Shown in pieces: positions 1 to 8,340 of a stretch of 64,000 nucleotides of DNA. Made by a program: the position numbers and the translations under genes. Each line of letters begins with the position of its first letter. Position 1 is the first letter of the stretch. Under the pieces are notes generated by a model. That model was given only the letters and a program-made list of their open reading frames with translations. It did not search any database and was not told where the DNA came from. This DNA is from Streptomyces europaeiscabiei (lineage in GTDB: Bacteria > Actinomycetota > Actinomycetes > Streptomycetales > Streptomycetaceae): positions 1 to 64,000 of the forward strand of contig NZ_CP107843.1 of NCBI RefSeq assembly GCF_036346855.1, given 5' to 3'.

Positions 1-1
1 C

Positions 2-415
2 GGCATCGGCGGCAGCGACCGAGCCGGCGCCTGCCTCACCACCGACGAACCCCCGCCCGGAGAACCCGTCTGCGCCACCTGCGAAGGCCGAGCAATCGGC
101 GCCGGGCAGGAATTCAGCCCCACCGGCCGGCTCCTCCTCTTCAGCCCGCGCGACATCGACCCGCCCAAGACCTGCCCCGGCTCCCGCAGCAGCGTCCTCT
201 ACGCCGAACTCCCCGGCGGCCGCGCCGGCCGCTGCCTCGCATGCGCCGACGTCCACCCCCTCCGCGCCATGGGCGGCCCCTACAACCCGCGCACCGCGAT
301 CATCCAACACCCCACCGGCTCAGCCCTCGTCGCACCGTGCCCCTTCCACCGCTGGCGCCAACTCACCGCCACCGACGGCCGCGTCCACTGCCACTGCGGA
401 CGCCCCGCCGCCTGA
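2..415 (+). CDS. Partial Cys-rich hypothetical protein
   Basis: This gene is open at the left edge of the window, so its start is missing. The frame runs uninterrupted from base 2 to a TGA at 413-415 and gives 137 visible residues. Nine cysteines are present, including CATC, CLAC and CHC groupings, which suggests structural zinc binding. No catalytic motif is recognised. It is followed 39 bp later by the next gene on the same strand and probably belongs to the same leftmost operon. Small Cys-rich proteins of this kind are frequent in actinophages. The function is unknown. Confidence 0.6.
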   Translation, partial: GIGGSDRAGACLTTDEPPPGEPVCATCEGRAIGAGQEFSPTGRLLLFSPRDIDPPKTCPGSRSSVLYAELPGGRAGRCLACADVHPLRAMGGPYNPRTAIIQHPTGSALVAPCPFHRWRQLTATDGRVHCHCGRPAA

Positions 416-454
416 GCCGCCCACCCCCGCCCGCCGAACCACAAGGAGAATGCA

Positions 455-1156
455 GTGACTGCGATGCCCGGCCCGCTCACCGACACCCAGCTCGACGAGA
501 TCGAAGGCCGCTACAAGGCCGCCACCCCTGGACCGTGGGGCGTCTACGAGTTCGGCGGCGGCAGCATGATCGACGTTGCTGCCGGACTGGAGGACACCGG
601 CACCGGCTACCGCGCCCGCCGCGAGATCTGCCGCCTCGAAGACGAGCCCCTCGACAACGACCCGACCCACCAGGAGTGGACGGCCGAGGAGGACTGGGCG
701 CAGGTCCAGGCCGACGCCGAGTTCATCGCCCACGCCCCGGCAGACGTCGCCGCGCTGCTCGCACAGATCCACCGCCTCCGCGCACAGCGGAAGTACCTCA
801 TCACCCAGCTCGCCAAGCGAGACGCCGCCTCCGGTGAAGCCGACCGCAAGGTGCAGGAGTTCCTCGCCGGGCCCACCGAGGACACGACCGCCGAGAGCCT
901 CGCCGACGACGGCTTCACCCCCGTCGAGATCGCCAACATGCTCGGCGGGATCACCGAAGCCGCCACCGATATCGCAGCGGCTGACAACCCCACTCACCTC
1001 CGCTGGGGCCTGAATGACGTGCAGTGGGGTGACGACGACAGCGTGATCGTGATGCTCTCCGGGCCTGACCTGGAGCCGTACTGGCTGGAGCTCGACGTCG
1101 AGCGCGCCGCCGTACTGCGGCAGGACCTCGCCGGACCCGACGCCGCAGCCTCCTGA
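455..1156 (+). CDS. Hypothetical protein, 233 aa
   Basis: The GTG start is chosen because an AAGGAG lies 7 bases upstream. The N-terminus has an LDEIEGRYKAATPGPW stretch. Residues about 85-100 read ADAEFIAHAPADVAALL, a pattern I associate with a widespread actinobacterial phage/prophage hypothetical family. The middle is helical, and the C-terminal 60 residues are acidic and hydrophobic (WGDDDSVIVMLSGPD). There are no membrane segments and no catalytic motif I recognise. It is co-directional with its neighbours, 36 bp from the next gene. The function is unknown. Confidence 0.7.
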   Translation: MTAMPGPLTDTQLDEIEGRYKAATPGPWGVYEFGGGSMIDVAAGLEDTGTGYRARREICRLEDEPLDNDPTHQEWTAEEDWAQVQADAEFIAHAPADVAALLAQIHRLRAQRKYLITQLAKRDAASGEADRKVQEFLAGPTEDTTAESLADDGFTPVEIANMLGGITEAATDIAAADNPTHLRWGLNDVQWGDDDSVIVMLSGPDLEPYWLELDVERAAVLRQDLAGPDAAAS

Positions 1157-1192
1157 TCTGCCTGCCCGCCCACGTCGCGCCTGAGGAGAACC

Positions 1193-2593
1193 GTGACCAC
1201 CAACCCGAACCCCGACCGCGACTTCGACGGCTGCCGCCGAACCTGCCGCCAGAAGGGCACCCACACCCGTGTCTGGGGCGATTGCGAGCACGGCGTGGAG
1301 CCGGAGCCCACCGTCCGCCTGTCGCGCGTCTACACGGAAGCTGACGGCTTCCGGTCGATCGGCTTCGACTCGTACACCGTGCAGCAGCTGGCCGAACTGA
1401 TCGAGCGCGGCATGCGCGGCGCTGGTGTCCGCGTCTCGGCCGGACGGTACGGGGACCTCGCTCACGCGGCCGCTGTCGAGATCGCCACCCGGCACCGGAA
1501 GACGCCCGCGCCGACCGTTCCTGTTGCCGCGCCGCCCACCACCGAGCAGACCGCCGAGGCTCCCGCCGCCGAGTGCAGCGCGCAGCACCGCCAGTTCGAC
1601 GACGGCCGACTCTGCATTCGCGCCGCACAGCACTACGGCGACCACATCGACGAGCGCGGCTTCCACTGGTCCGACACCGTGGCCGTGTACCCGGTGAGCG
1701 ACGGGACGTTCCGCCGAGGCACGGACGTCCGGGCCGTGCTGCGCCGCGCCGTCGAGGCGGAGCAGGCAGGCGGTCCGAGCCGTGGGGCCACCGAACCCCA
1801 GCCGCAACTCACCGCCGAGGACATTGCCCGCGCCAACGTCCTTGCCCTGCACCAGATCGGCGAACAACTGGCGGGCATTGAGTCCTGGATGTGGGGGCAC
1901 CTGGCCGACGCGCGCGACGCGGCCAAGGGCCAAGCCGTCGCCGCGCAGCCTGCCGCAGTCGACACGTCCGAGGACCGGTGCGCCGAGTGCGGCCACTTCC
2001 GAGGCGCGCACGAGGAAGCCGACGAGCCAGTCAGCGTCGGCCGCTGCACCGTCTGCGCGGACGAGGACGAGCGGCACGACTTCGAGGCGGCCGAGGAGCT
2101 GCGCCTCCTGGCCGAGCAGCCTGCCGTCGGTTCGTGTGTGGCTGCCGAGACACCCGAGCCGGAGGCGGGCGACGACCCGAACGGCGCCCTCATCGAGGAC
2201 TACCTACGGTTCCTGCGCGGCCGAGGCCCCGAGCCCGACCTGTCGGATCTGCCGCCAAACCGTCGAGACGCGATCACGGGCCAGTTCGAGATCGTGAAGG
2301 CGCTGGCCGACCGGGATCCGTCCCTGCCGCCCCTCGGGCAGGACCCTGTGGCTCGACGGCTGGGCCTGCACGCACCCGCCGCCGAGACACCCCACACCGA
2401 GACACCGGCCGAGGCGCCCCTGCTCTGCCCCCGCTGCGGTACCGACATCAGCGAGTACGGCGAGGACGACTTCGTGTTCCGCACCGGCGACGACCGCCCG
2501 TACTGCTCCGGCGAATGCATCGTGGCCGCCCACCGGACCGCGCTCAAGACCCCGCCCGCCGTTGTGGCCCAGCCCGGCAAGGAGCCGTCGTGA
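1193..2593 (+). CDS. Hypothetical protein with C-terminal zinc-ribbon-like segments, 466 aa
   Basis: The GTG start follows a GAGGAG with good spacing. Residues 1-110 include RVYTEADGFRSIGFDSYTV and an acidic helical stretch. Two Cys-rich blocks follow: CAECGHFRGAHEE with a CTVCADED partner (about 265-290), and CPRCGTD with YCSGEC near the C-terminus (about 415-445). Both look like structural zinc ribbons separated by Ala/Pro/Glu-rich linkers. There are no membrane segments. Its stop overlaps the next start (GTGA), so translation is probably coupled. It may bind nucleic acid through the ribbons, but that is only inference. Confidence 0.68.
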   Translation: MTTNPNPDRDFDGCRRTCRQKGTHTRVWGDCEHGVEPEPTVRLSRVYTEADGFRSIGFDSYTVQQLAELIERGMRGAGVRVSAGRYGDLAHAAAVEIATRHRKTPAPTVPVAAPPTTEQTAEAPAAECSAQHRQFDDGRLCIRAAQHYGDHIDERGFHWSDTVAVYPVSDGTFRRGTDVRAVLRRAVEAEQAGGPSRGATEPQPQLTAEDIARANVLALHQIGEQLAGIESWMWGHLADARDAAKGQAVAAQPAAVDTSEDRCAECGHFRGAHEEADEPVSVGRCTVCADEDERHDFEAAEELRLLAEQPAVGSCVAAETPEPEAGDDPNGALIEDYLRFLRGRGPEPDLSDLPPNRRDAITGQFEIVKALADRDPSLPPLGQDPVARRLGLHAPAAETPHTETPAEAPLLCPRCGTDISEYGEDDFVFRTGDDRPYCSGECIVAAHRTALKTPPAVVAQPGKEPS

Positions 2594-2709
2594 CCGTGCC
2601 CGTCTGCCAGTGGTGCCGCCAACCGGTCGCCCGACCGGTGTGGTGGGACGGGCTGCCGCAGTGCCCGGACCCGCATCGGTGCGAGCGCCGACGCCGGAAG
2701 CCCGAGTGA
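2590..2709 (+). CDS. 39-residue zinc-ribbon-like mini protein
   Basis: This short gene overlaps the preceding stop by GTGA and itself ends in a GTGA overlap with the next gene, so both ends show translational coupling. The product has CQWC near the N-terminus and two further cysteines (QCPDPHRC), a four-Cys arrangement typical of a minimal zinc ribbon, followed by a basic RRRRKPE tail. It may bind DNA or RNA or act as a small partner protein. The exact overlaps on both sides are the main support for it being real. Confidence 0.6.
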   Translation: MTVPVCQWCRQPVARPVWWDGLPQCPDPHRCERRRRKPE

Positions 2710-3116
2710 GCGGCCCACCCGCCTGGCTGATGTGGGCGCTCCTTGCCTCCCTGACCGCCATCCCCGTGTTCCTGACCGCTGCCGTCGTATCTCCGCTCAT
2801 CGACCGATCCGACCACCCCCGAGAGGACCAGCTCGTGAACCCTGAGCCGACCGCCCCGCGGACCGCCGACCCCGACGTCGTCTCCGCGATCCTCCGCTCC
2901 GACGACACCGGACCGGACGCCCTCTACCCCTGCCAGATCGGCGTGTACTGCGACGACTGCGGCACGACCGTGAAGCGGGACTACCTCGTCAACGACAACA
3001 CCAGCAAGCCCGCGCGCCTCGAGATCGCCCGCTCCCACCTGCGCAACGAGGGCTGGATCTGCGACGCCACCGGCGACTTCTGCCCGCCCTGCGCCCCGAA
3101 GGGGCCCACCACGTGA
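2706..3116 (+). CDS. Hypothetical protein with possible N-terminal membrane segment
   Basis: With the GTG that overlaps the upstream stop, the product is 136 residues long and begins with a hydrophobic stretch (WALLASLTAIPVFLTAAVV, about 8-27) that could be a membrane anchor. The soluble part carries CDDCG and a C-terminal CPPC, consistent with zinc binding. An alternative in-frame GTG at 2835, behind GAGAGG, would give a soluble 93-residue protein without the anchor. Both starts are credible and both forms could be made. It ends in a GTGA overlap with the next gene. Confidence 0.62.
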   Translation: MSGPPAWLMWALLASLTAIPVFLTAAVVSPLIDRSDHPREDQLVNPEPTAPRTADPDVVSAILRSDDTGPDALYPCQIGVYCDDCGTTVKRDYLVNDNTSKPARLEIARSHLRNEGWICDATGDFCPPCAPKGPTT

Positions 3117-3994
3117 CCGATACCCAGACTCCCCGCGAGCTGCTGATGGATCTCCTCAGCCTGGCAGAGTGCATGAACCGTGGCACCACCCCCGAGGACG
3201 TCGTCCAGGACGTCATCAACGAGGCCCTGCTGAACCAGCCCTCCCTCCGCACCTGCCTGGTCCCCGGATGCCTCCGCCAGTACGACGCGGTCACCACCAT
3301 GACCGGGAAGGAACCGCCCCGCCCCGAGTGGTCCGGGAAGGGATGGCACACGCTCGGCAGCGGCACCATCTTCCCCGCCGGCGGCCACATCTGCCCCGAC
3401 CACGTGACCGTCGTCGCCGCGCACCTGCCGCGCCGGGTGAAGCTCCCCAACGACCGGTGGACGGTGGACTGCGCGTGCGGATGGATGCCCACCCCGCAGA
3501 TCTGGCACGGCGTCCTGCGCGCCCTGTGGGAGCAGCACCTCCTCCAGGCCCTGGGCACCTTCCCGGCAGCCCCTCCTGCGCCCGAGGACGGCCTCGAGCG
3601 GCTCCCGCTCGCCGAGCACACCGAGGCCACCCTGCGCGAGCTGTACGAGACCCTCGAGGACACCGAGTACGACCGCCGGGAGACCCGCGAGGCAGGCCAG
3701 GCCATGTACAAGGCCTGGGACTGGCACCGGACCGTCCTCGGCGGCGTCTCCCGCGCTGTAGTCGCCGTCTGCAACATGATGCGAGTGGGCGTCGGCGACA
3801 CCCGCGACTGGACCGCCGACCGGCACGACGCCTACCTGTGGGCGGTCCTGATCGGCTGGGACGACGACACTCTCGCCGAGGTCGCGGCCAAGCACCGGTG
3901 GAACGAGCACCGGGTGGAGTACGTACGCGAGATGCGCGCCCTCCTCGCCCCCATCACCGACCCGCAGCCGAAGGAGACCTCGTGCGAGCGTTGA
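3113..3994 (+). CDS. Hypothetical protein, 293 aa
   Basis: The GTG start overlaps the upstream stop. The N-terminal part has a Cys-x4-Cys (CLVPGC, about residue 50) and the block ICPDHVTVVAAHLPRRV. CACGW lies near residue 122, so residues about 50-125 may form a zinc-stabilised fold. The C-terminal half is alpha-helical, with DWTADRHDAYLWAVLIGWDD and a possible helix-turn-helix-like stretch, DTLAEVAAKHRWNEHRVEYV. No enzyme motif is recognised. It sits in the left operon directly before an ASCH-domain gene and overlaps it by 13 bases. Confidence 0.65.
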   Translation: MTDTQTPRELLMDLLSLAECMNRGTTPEDVVQDVINEALLNQPSLRTCLVPGCLRQYDAVTTMTGKEPPRPEWSGKGWHTLGSGTIFPAGGHICPDHVTVVAAHLPRRVKLPNDRWTVDCACGWMPTPQIWHGVLRALWEQHLLQALGTFPAAPPAPEDGLERLPLAEHTEATLRELYETLEDTEYDRRETREAGQAMYKAWDWHRTVLGGVSRAVVAVCNMMRVGVGDTRDWTADRHDAYLWAVLIGWDDDTLAEVAAKHRWNEHRVEYVREMRALLAPITDPQPKETSCER

Positions 3995-4428
3995 CCGTGC
4001 GTCAGCCATACACCGACGCCATCGCCTTCGGGACAAAGCGCGTCGAGAACCGCCCCCGGAAGCTGCCCGAGAAGTACGAGGGCGAGCTCGTCCTCCTCCA
4101 CGCGGCGAAGGACCTGCACGCCTCCGGGATCACCGCCGTCGACCTGGAACAGATCACCTGGTCCGACATCAGCCAGTGGACGGGCACCCGCAGCGCGATC
4201 CTCGCCGCGGTCCGCTTCACGGGCTCCCATCGGTGCGCCGACGTCCACTGGTGCTGCAAGCCCTGGGGCCAGATCGAGACGAAGGCCCACCCCGAGGTGT
4301 GGCACTGGGAGATCGGCGAGGTCGTCCGCCTGGCCGAGCCCGTCGAGGCCTCCGGCGCGCTCAGCTTTTGGACCCCCAAGGACGACGTCCTGACCGCCGT
4401 CCGCACGCAGCTCGGAAAGGTGGTGTGA
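3982..4428 (+). CDS. ASCH-domain (PUA-like) protein
   Basis: The GTG start lies inside the end of the preceding gene and has AAGGAG 5 bases upstream. The N-terminus ALTVRQPYTDAIAFGTKRVE followed by NRPRK is the hallmark of ASCH domains, a beta-barrel fold related to PUA that binds RNA or modified nucleosides. The rest (HAAKDLHASG, CKPWGQIETK, HWEIGEVVRL) fits the remaining strands. At 148 residues it is a single-domain protein. Known ASCH proteins include RNA-binding regulators and some nucleases/amidohydrolases. In a phage it could act on host RNA or bind modified bases; the exact role is unknown. Confidence 0.82.
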   Translation: MRALTVRQPYTDAIAFGTKRVENRPRKLPEKYEGELVLLHAAKDLHASGITAVDLEQITWSDISQWTGTRSAILAAVRFTGSHRCADVHWCCKPWGQIETKAHPEVWHWEIGEVVRLAEPVEASGALSFWTPKDDVLTAVRTQLGKVV

Positions 4429-5246
4429 CCGTGGGCACCGCGCTGAACCTGGTCCCGGCCCAGGCCCCGAAGAAGGACCCGAGCACGAAGACCGGGGGCC
4501 GCGGCGGCGGGCAGAGCTTCGCCGGCCTGGCCCATCAGATCTACCAGGACGACCGGGCCGACACCGACTCCCGCCGTCTCCTCCTCGCTTTCGCGTACGT
4601 CGTCACCATGCAGCCCACCGACAACGCGAAGGAGCAGTGGCGGAGCATCCGCAAGGCCATCGGACGCGACGAACGCCACCGCTACACCGACCCGCTGCGC
4701 GCGCTGATCGAGCACGACCGCCCCCGCTACATGCCGCCCGACGAGCGGCCGGGCGGATACGACCCGTCCAAGCGGCGCTGCATTGGCCCCCGCCTCCGCG
4801 CATACAAGGAACGCCCCTTCAAGGGCCACCAGATGAGCCTCCCGGAGCGGGTTGCCCAGGAGAAGCGGGACACCGAGGACTTCCGCAACACCGAGAACGT
4901 ATGCGGCGCCCCCGGCAAGCACCGGGTCCTGGAGAAGCAGGTGGGAACCGGCTGGTACCGGTGGCACTGGTTCTGTCCACGCCACCAGGAGCACGCCCGG
5001 CGCGTGCAGGAACAGGTGAAGGAGCAGAACGCCGCCGCGCCCGAGCCGGTCCCCGACGCCGGCGGGCTCCTGCCCTGCTACTTCGAAGCCGACTGGGTCC
5101 GCCTGTACCGGCACTACACCTGGGACACCTGGGAGCCGCCCGTGTACGGCGTCCGAGCCGACGACTGGCCCACCCCCGGCAAGCAACCCGTCCCGCAACG
5201 AGCCCGCCTCAGCCTCATCATCGGCGGCGGCCTGGAAGAGGTGTGA
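4425..5246 (+). CDS. Hypothetical protein, 273 aa
   Basis: The GTG start overlaps the upstream stop; an alternative GTG is at 4431, further from the GAAAGG element. The N-terminal 30 residues are basic and low complexity (KKDPSTKTGGRGGG). The middle contains CIGPRLRAYKERPFKGHQMS and a Cys/His pair region (VCGAPGKH, WFCPRH) that may bind zinc. The C-terminus includes ADWVRLYRHYTWDTWEPPVY. There are no membrane segments and no recognised domain. Its position in the coupled left operon suggests expression together with the ASCH gene. Confidence 0.65.
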   Translation: MTVGTALNLVPAQAPKKDPSTKTGGRGGGQSFAGLAHQIYQDDRADTDSRRLLLAFAYVVTMQPTDNAKEQWRSIRKAIGRDERHRYTDPLRALIEHDRPRYMPPDERPGGYDPSKRRCIGPRLRAYKERPFKGHQMSLPERVAQEKRDTEDFRNTENVCGAPGKHRVLEKQVGTGWYRWHWFCPRHQEHARRVQEQVKEQNAAAPEPVPDAGGLLPCYFEADWVRLYRHYTWDTWEPPVYGVRADDWPTPGKQPVPQRARLSLIIGGGLEEV

Positions 5247-5248
5247 TC

Positions 5249-5992
5249 GTGCGTATCCCCATGCGTGTCCTGCTCGGTCAGTGGAGCCCCCAGCAGTGCC
5301 GGAAGACCGGCCACCTCCCCGGCGAGGGCATCATGCCGCACCTGCGGGAGAGCGACTACAGCACCCGCATCCAGCCCGGCACGATCATCGTCTGGTTCGA
5401 CCACAAGGCGTACCGCGTCCTCGAGGTCAACGAACGCCCCCTGGACCTGTGGCCGGAGCACTTCATGAGGGAGTGGAAGCGGTTCACCGAGGAGTGGGTG
5501 GAACAGGTCGTCGCCGGACGGGACCTGGGCGAGCAGCCCGAGCGCGCCACGTGGAACCACCGGCCCCTCGTCCTGGTCATCCAGCCCGCCGACCGACCCA
5601 CGGCGAAGCACGAGCACTACGCGGTACGCGCCTCCCGCGCGTTCTACGTTCTCCCCGAGCACTACAGCGTGTGCCGCCTCTGCAACGAGATCCCGCCTTG
5701 CACCCACGTCACCAACGAGGCTCTGGTTGACCACGAGATGGCCAACACCGAACGCCTCATGGCGATCCCCGCCGGCCACTGCCTCGGCTGCGGCGAGCGC
5801 ATCACCTCGAGGATGAAGGCCGTGCGGTTCCCCGGCCCGAACCTGTGGCGCCCCGACTGGGGCAACGACTCCGCGGTTTTCCACGCCCGCGCCCGCGACG
5901 ACTGCGAAGGCGGCGTCGCCAACTACCGACGGCAGTGGGAGCAGAAAGGCCACGCGGAGATGCAGCCGGAACTCCCGAAGGGAGCCGAGTGA
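5249..5992 (+). CDS. Hypothetical protein with Cys motifs, 247 aa
   Basis: The GTG at 5249 is preferred because GAAGAGG lies 7 bases upstream; a GTG at 5243 overlaps the upstream stop but is too close to that ribosome site. The region GTIIVWFDHKAYRVLEVNER resembles a small beta-barrel. Two Cys pairs (CRLCNEIPPC and CLGCGERI) suggest zinc binding, and a C-terminal stretch has FHARARDDCEGG. The function is not recognised. It is co-transcribed with the flanking genes and ends in a GTGA overlap. Confidence 0.65.
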   Translation: MRIPMRVLLGQWSPQQCRKTGHLPGEGIMPHLRESDYSTRIQPGTIIVWFDHKAYRVLEVNERPLDLWPEHFMREWKRFTEEWVEQVVAGRDLGEQPERATWNHRPLVLVIQPADRPTAKHEHYAVRASRAFYVLPEHYSVCRLCNEIPPCTHVTNEALVDHEMANTERLMAIPAGHCLGCGERITSRMKAVRFPGPNLWRPDWGNDSAVFHARARDDCEGGVANYRRQWEQKGHAEMQPELPKGAE

Positions 5993-6219
5993 GGCGCCGG
6001 GTGTCGAAGAAGGAGATCCTCCGCCGTCTGGAGGCCGTGGAGGCTCAGCTCGCGCAGCGCACGGTGCGCCCGCTGGACGGCCAGGAGGCGATCGAGGTGG
6101 CCACGATCGGGCACCATACGTACCTGGGGCCCGGCCCGTGCCGCGAGGATCTGTACGGCACGGTGTGCCGCGCGCACCGGGACGCCCACCAGCTCATCGA
6201 CGAGGACGACCTGCCGTGA
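5989..6219 (+). CDS. Small hypothetical protein, 76 aa
   Basis: GTGA overlaps occur at both ends, and a GGGAG ribosome site lies in the preceding coding sequence. The N-terminus SKKEILRRLEAVEAQLAQ is a predicted amphipathic helix or short coiled coil. Two cysteines occur in the C-terminal half (GPCREDLYGTVC). Coupled translation with the following coiled-coil gene suggests the two products may interact, but no family is recognised. Confidence 0.6.
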   Translation: MRRRVSKKEILRRLEAVEAQLAQRTVRPLDGQEAIEVATIGHHTYLGPGPCREDLYGTVCRAHRDAHQLIDEDDLP

Positions 6220-6716
6220 CCCAGACACCCGACCAGGAGCAGCGTCTGGCGGACCAGTTGGCCCGCCAGTACGACTACCGGTCCCTGGCCGAGGTCGAGG
6301 AGGAAGACCCCGAGCGGGCCCAGGAGCACCGCGACGCGGCCGCGCATCTGCTCTCGTGGATTGAGGAGTGCCCGCGCGAGGAGCGGATGGCGGCGTTCGG
6401 CCGCGGTTTCGACAAGGGCAAGGAGCGCCAGAAGCTTCGCACGGCTGCGGACATGCGGCGCCTCGAGGCGGAGGCTGCCGAGCTCCGCCGGGATCGTGAC
6501 CCGGAAGGGCTGCGCGCCCGCATCCGGGATCTGGAGTACGCGCTGCAGGGCTGGGACCGGTTCATGACCGGCCGCGTCGTCCCCCGTCCGGATGCTCCGC
6601 CGGACTGGAAGGCGCAGGCCGCCGAGTACCTGGCCAAGCTCGCCGAGGCGCAGCGGGAACTGGCGGAGTTGAAGGGCGTGCAGCCGTCCAACGCCACCAG
6701 AGAGCGCCCGTCGTAG
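6216..6716 (+). CDS. Coiled-coil hypothetical protein, 166 aa
   Basis: The GTG start overlaps the upstream stop. Nearly the whole protein is charged and helical: DMRRLEAEAAELRRDRDPEG and YLAKLAEAQRELAELKG are strong coiled-coil candidates. It is the last gene of the left (+) operon, ending 4 bases before the convergent stop of the LuxR/TrmB-like regulator. No domain is recognised, and a structural or scaffolding role is possible. Confidence 0.62.
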   Translation: MTQTPDQEQRLADQLARQYDYRSLAEVEEEDPERAQEHRDAAAHLLSWIEECPREERMAAFGRGFDKGKERQKLRTAADMRRLEAEAAELRRDRDPEGLRARIRDLEYALQGWDRFMTGRVVPRPDAPPDWKAQAAEYLAKLAEAQRELAELKGVQPSNATRERPS

Positions 6717-6719
6717 CGG

Positions 6720-7796
6720 TCAGGCGGCCGTCTCCACGCCTAACGCTCCAGCGATGCCCGCCCCCGCCGTGACTGTGTCGGTGGGGGCGCTGTCGTCCAT
6801 CAGCCGGTCCGGGGACAGTGCCCACTGGTACACCAGCTCCGGGAGCGTCCCAGCCCCCCACAGCCCCTTCAGCCCGGCGACTTCCTCCTCGAGCTTGCGC
6901 TTGGAGACGCCGATGCGGCGGGCGATGGCGGGCTGGCCGTGGCCGGCGGCGAGGTCGCGGAGGATCTCCCGCTGCCGGCGCGTCGTTCGCACCCCCTCCC
7001 CGCCCGGCCCGGACACGGTGTCGACCGGCAGGTGCCCGCGCCGGGGCCTCAGTTCGCCGCACCAGACGTCGGCGCGCCGCCATTCCCCGTCGAAGACGCG
7101 TGCGATCCAGGCGACCATGGCCCGGTCTGACACGTGCCACGCGGAATGCGTGGGCGCGCCCTCCACGACGTAGTTGGAGATGAAGGCGTGCTTGCGGTCG
7201 ATGACGATGCACCGTTCGAAGTGGCCGACCATGGTGCGGTATTCGGCGCCCTTTCCGGTCATCACCCGGGCCTGCTCGGCGGTCACCGTGTTGTCGCGGA
7301 CCGTGTCCCGGTACAGGGTGCGCAGTCGCACTCCCCGATTGAGCGCGGCGGTGTCGCGGTTGATGGCGAGCGCCAGGAGGTCGGCCGTACGCGGGCCGCC
7401 CGGCTGCGCGGCGAGGATCTCCGTGCGGGCGCCGGCGACTATGTCGTCGAGGCGGGCGTTCACGGTGGCCGGGTCGTCGAGGTACTCGGCGCCGCCATTG
7501 GTGCGCCACTGTGCGCCCGCGTAGTGCGTGCCGAGCTGGTCCGCGAGGGACGGCAGCACCGACATGGCGGCCAGCCGGGCCTGGGTCTCCTCCAACTCCC
7601 GTGCCGCTTTGCGCTGCAGAGCCACCTCAGGGTCCAGCACGACCGGGATACCGGGGCGGGCCGGATCGAATCCGATCAGCCCCCAGTGCTCCAGCTCCTC
7701 GAGAACACTCTGCTTCACTTCTGTGAGCGGTTCCTGACGTGCGATACACCCGTACGCGCGCAGTGCATCGGCCGTCAAATGCTGCCGGTCACTCAT
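6720..7796 (-). CDS. LuxR/TrmB-like transcriptional regulator with degenerate PLD-like domain
   Basis: The product has 358 residues from the ATG at 7796; longer upstream starts lack support. The N-terminal 60 residues (LRAYGCIARQEPLTEVKQS) resemble a winged HTH of the TrmB type. The middle contains HFERCIVIDRKHAFISN, matching the degenerate phospholipase-D-like segment found in TrmB/LuxR hybrid regulators of Streptomyces. The C-terminus (TRRQREILRDLAAGHGQPAI and onward) is a LuxR-type HTH. It is divergent from the DTAWG exported peptide gene across a 306-bp shared promoter region. By analogy with peptide-sensing regulators it may read that peptide; this is inference. An alternative is an ordinary lysogeny or stress regulator. 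Confidence 0.8.
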   Translation of the reverse strand: MSDRQHLTADALRAYGCIARQEPLTEVKQSVLEELEHWGLIGFDPARPGIPVVLDPEVALQRKAARELEETQARLAAMSVLPSLADQLGTHYAGAQWRTNGGAEYLDDPATVNARLDDIVAGARTEILAAQPGGPRTADLLALAINRDTAALNRGVRLRTLYRDTVRDNTVTAEQARVMTGKGAEYRTMVGHFERCIVIDRKHAFISNYVVEGAPTHSAWHVSDRAMVAWIARVFDGEWRRADVWCGELRPRRGHLPVDTVSGPGGEGVRTTRRQREILRDLAAGHGQPAIARRIGVSKRKLEEEVAGLKGLWGAGTLPELVYQWALSPDRLMDDSAPTDTVTAGAGIAGALGVETAA

Positions 7797-8102
7797 CGTT
7801 CTACCTGTGGCCAAGACTTGGGTCCCCCGAGACAAGCCGAGATCATCTGCGGTTTTCCGCACTGCGCATAGACGCATGTGCGAACCGCTTGAAAGCCCTT
7901 CCACCGTACGGCAGCGTGGGGCGTGGGGCGTCCCCCGACGCTCGTACTCCCCATCCTCCCCACAGCCAGCCGCGTCTACTGCCAGAACCACACGACACGG
8001 TCAACTAAAAGGGGATCGCAGCGGACCGGAGAGATCACGGGATCGGGTCAGGCGCCCCACTGCCGTTTCCGAGCATCCGACACCGACCGAAGGATTCCTC
8101 TG
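7797..8102. promoter_or_regulatory. Divergent promoter region between regulator and exported peptide
   Basis: These 306 bases have no convincing ORF and separate two genes transcribed away from each other. They contain a TGCGCAT/ATGTGCG imperfect dyad near 7864-7885 and a GTGGGGC direct repeat near 7915-7927. The AAGGA at 8090-8094 is the ribosome site of the peptide gene. No clear -35/-10 pair could be fixed by eye. Divergent control by the regulator is plausible. Confidence 0.5.
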
Positions 8103-8330
8103 GTGAAGATGAAGCGCACAGTCCGCCGTATCGCCGCAGTCCTCGCCCTCGCCACCGCCGCGACCACCGGCGCCCTCCTCGCCGACGGCCTCGCCACCAC
8201 CCAGGTCGGCGACACTGCCTGGGGCGCCCACGACACCACCGGCACCGAGCCGGCCGACGAGACCACGGTGCCCGAGCTGGCCGACGGCGGCACCGTCGTC
8301 GTCACCCCCCTCGACACCGCCTGGGGCTGA
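8103..8330 (+). CDS. Small exported peptide precursor with two DTAWG motifs
   Basis: The product has 75 residues from a GTG with AAGGA 8 bases upstream; an ATG two codons later would serve equally. Residues 1-9 are basic (MKRTVRR), 10-31 are hydrophobic and Ala-rich, a typical Sec signal peptide. The exported remainder is acidic, and DTAWG occurs at about 37-41 and again as the final five residues. The two copies use different Thr codons, so selection on the protein rather than a recent DNA repeat is likely. This architecture (leader plus repeated short C-terminal motif) resembles precursors of signalling peptides. The neighbouring divergent regulator is the obvious candidate receptor (inference). 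It could instead be a small cell-surface peptide. Confidence 0.72.
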   Translation: MKMKRTVRRIAAVLALATAATTGALLADGLATTQVGDTAWGAHDTTGTEPADETTVPELADGGTVVVTPLDTAWG

Positions 8331-8340
8331 CCCCACCCAC

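Noticed and set aside
320..2077. 585-residue open frame on the minus strand
   Set aside because: It is antisense to well-supported (+) genes with ribosome sites and GTGA coupling. Its Val/Gly/Ala-rich composition is the usual shadow of GC-rich coding sequence.
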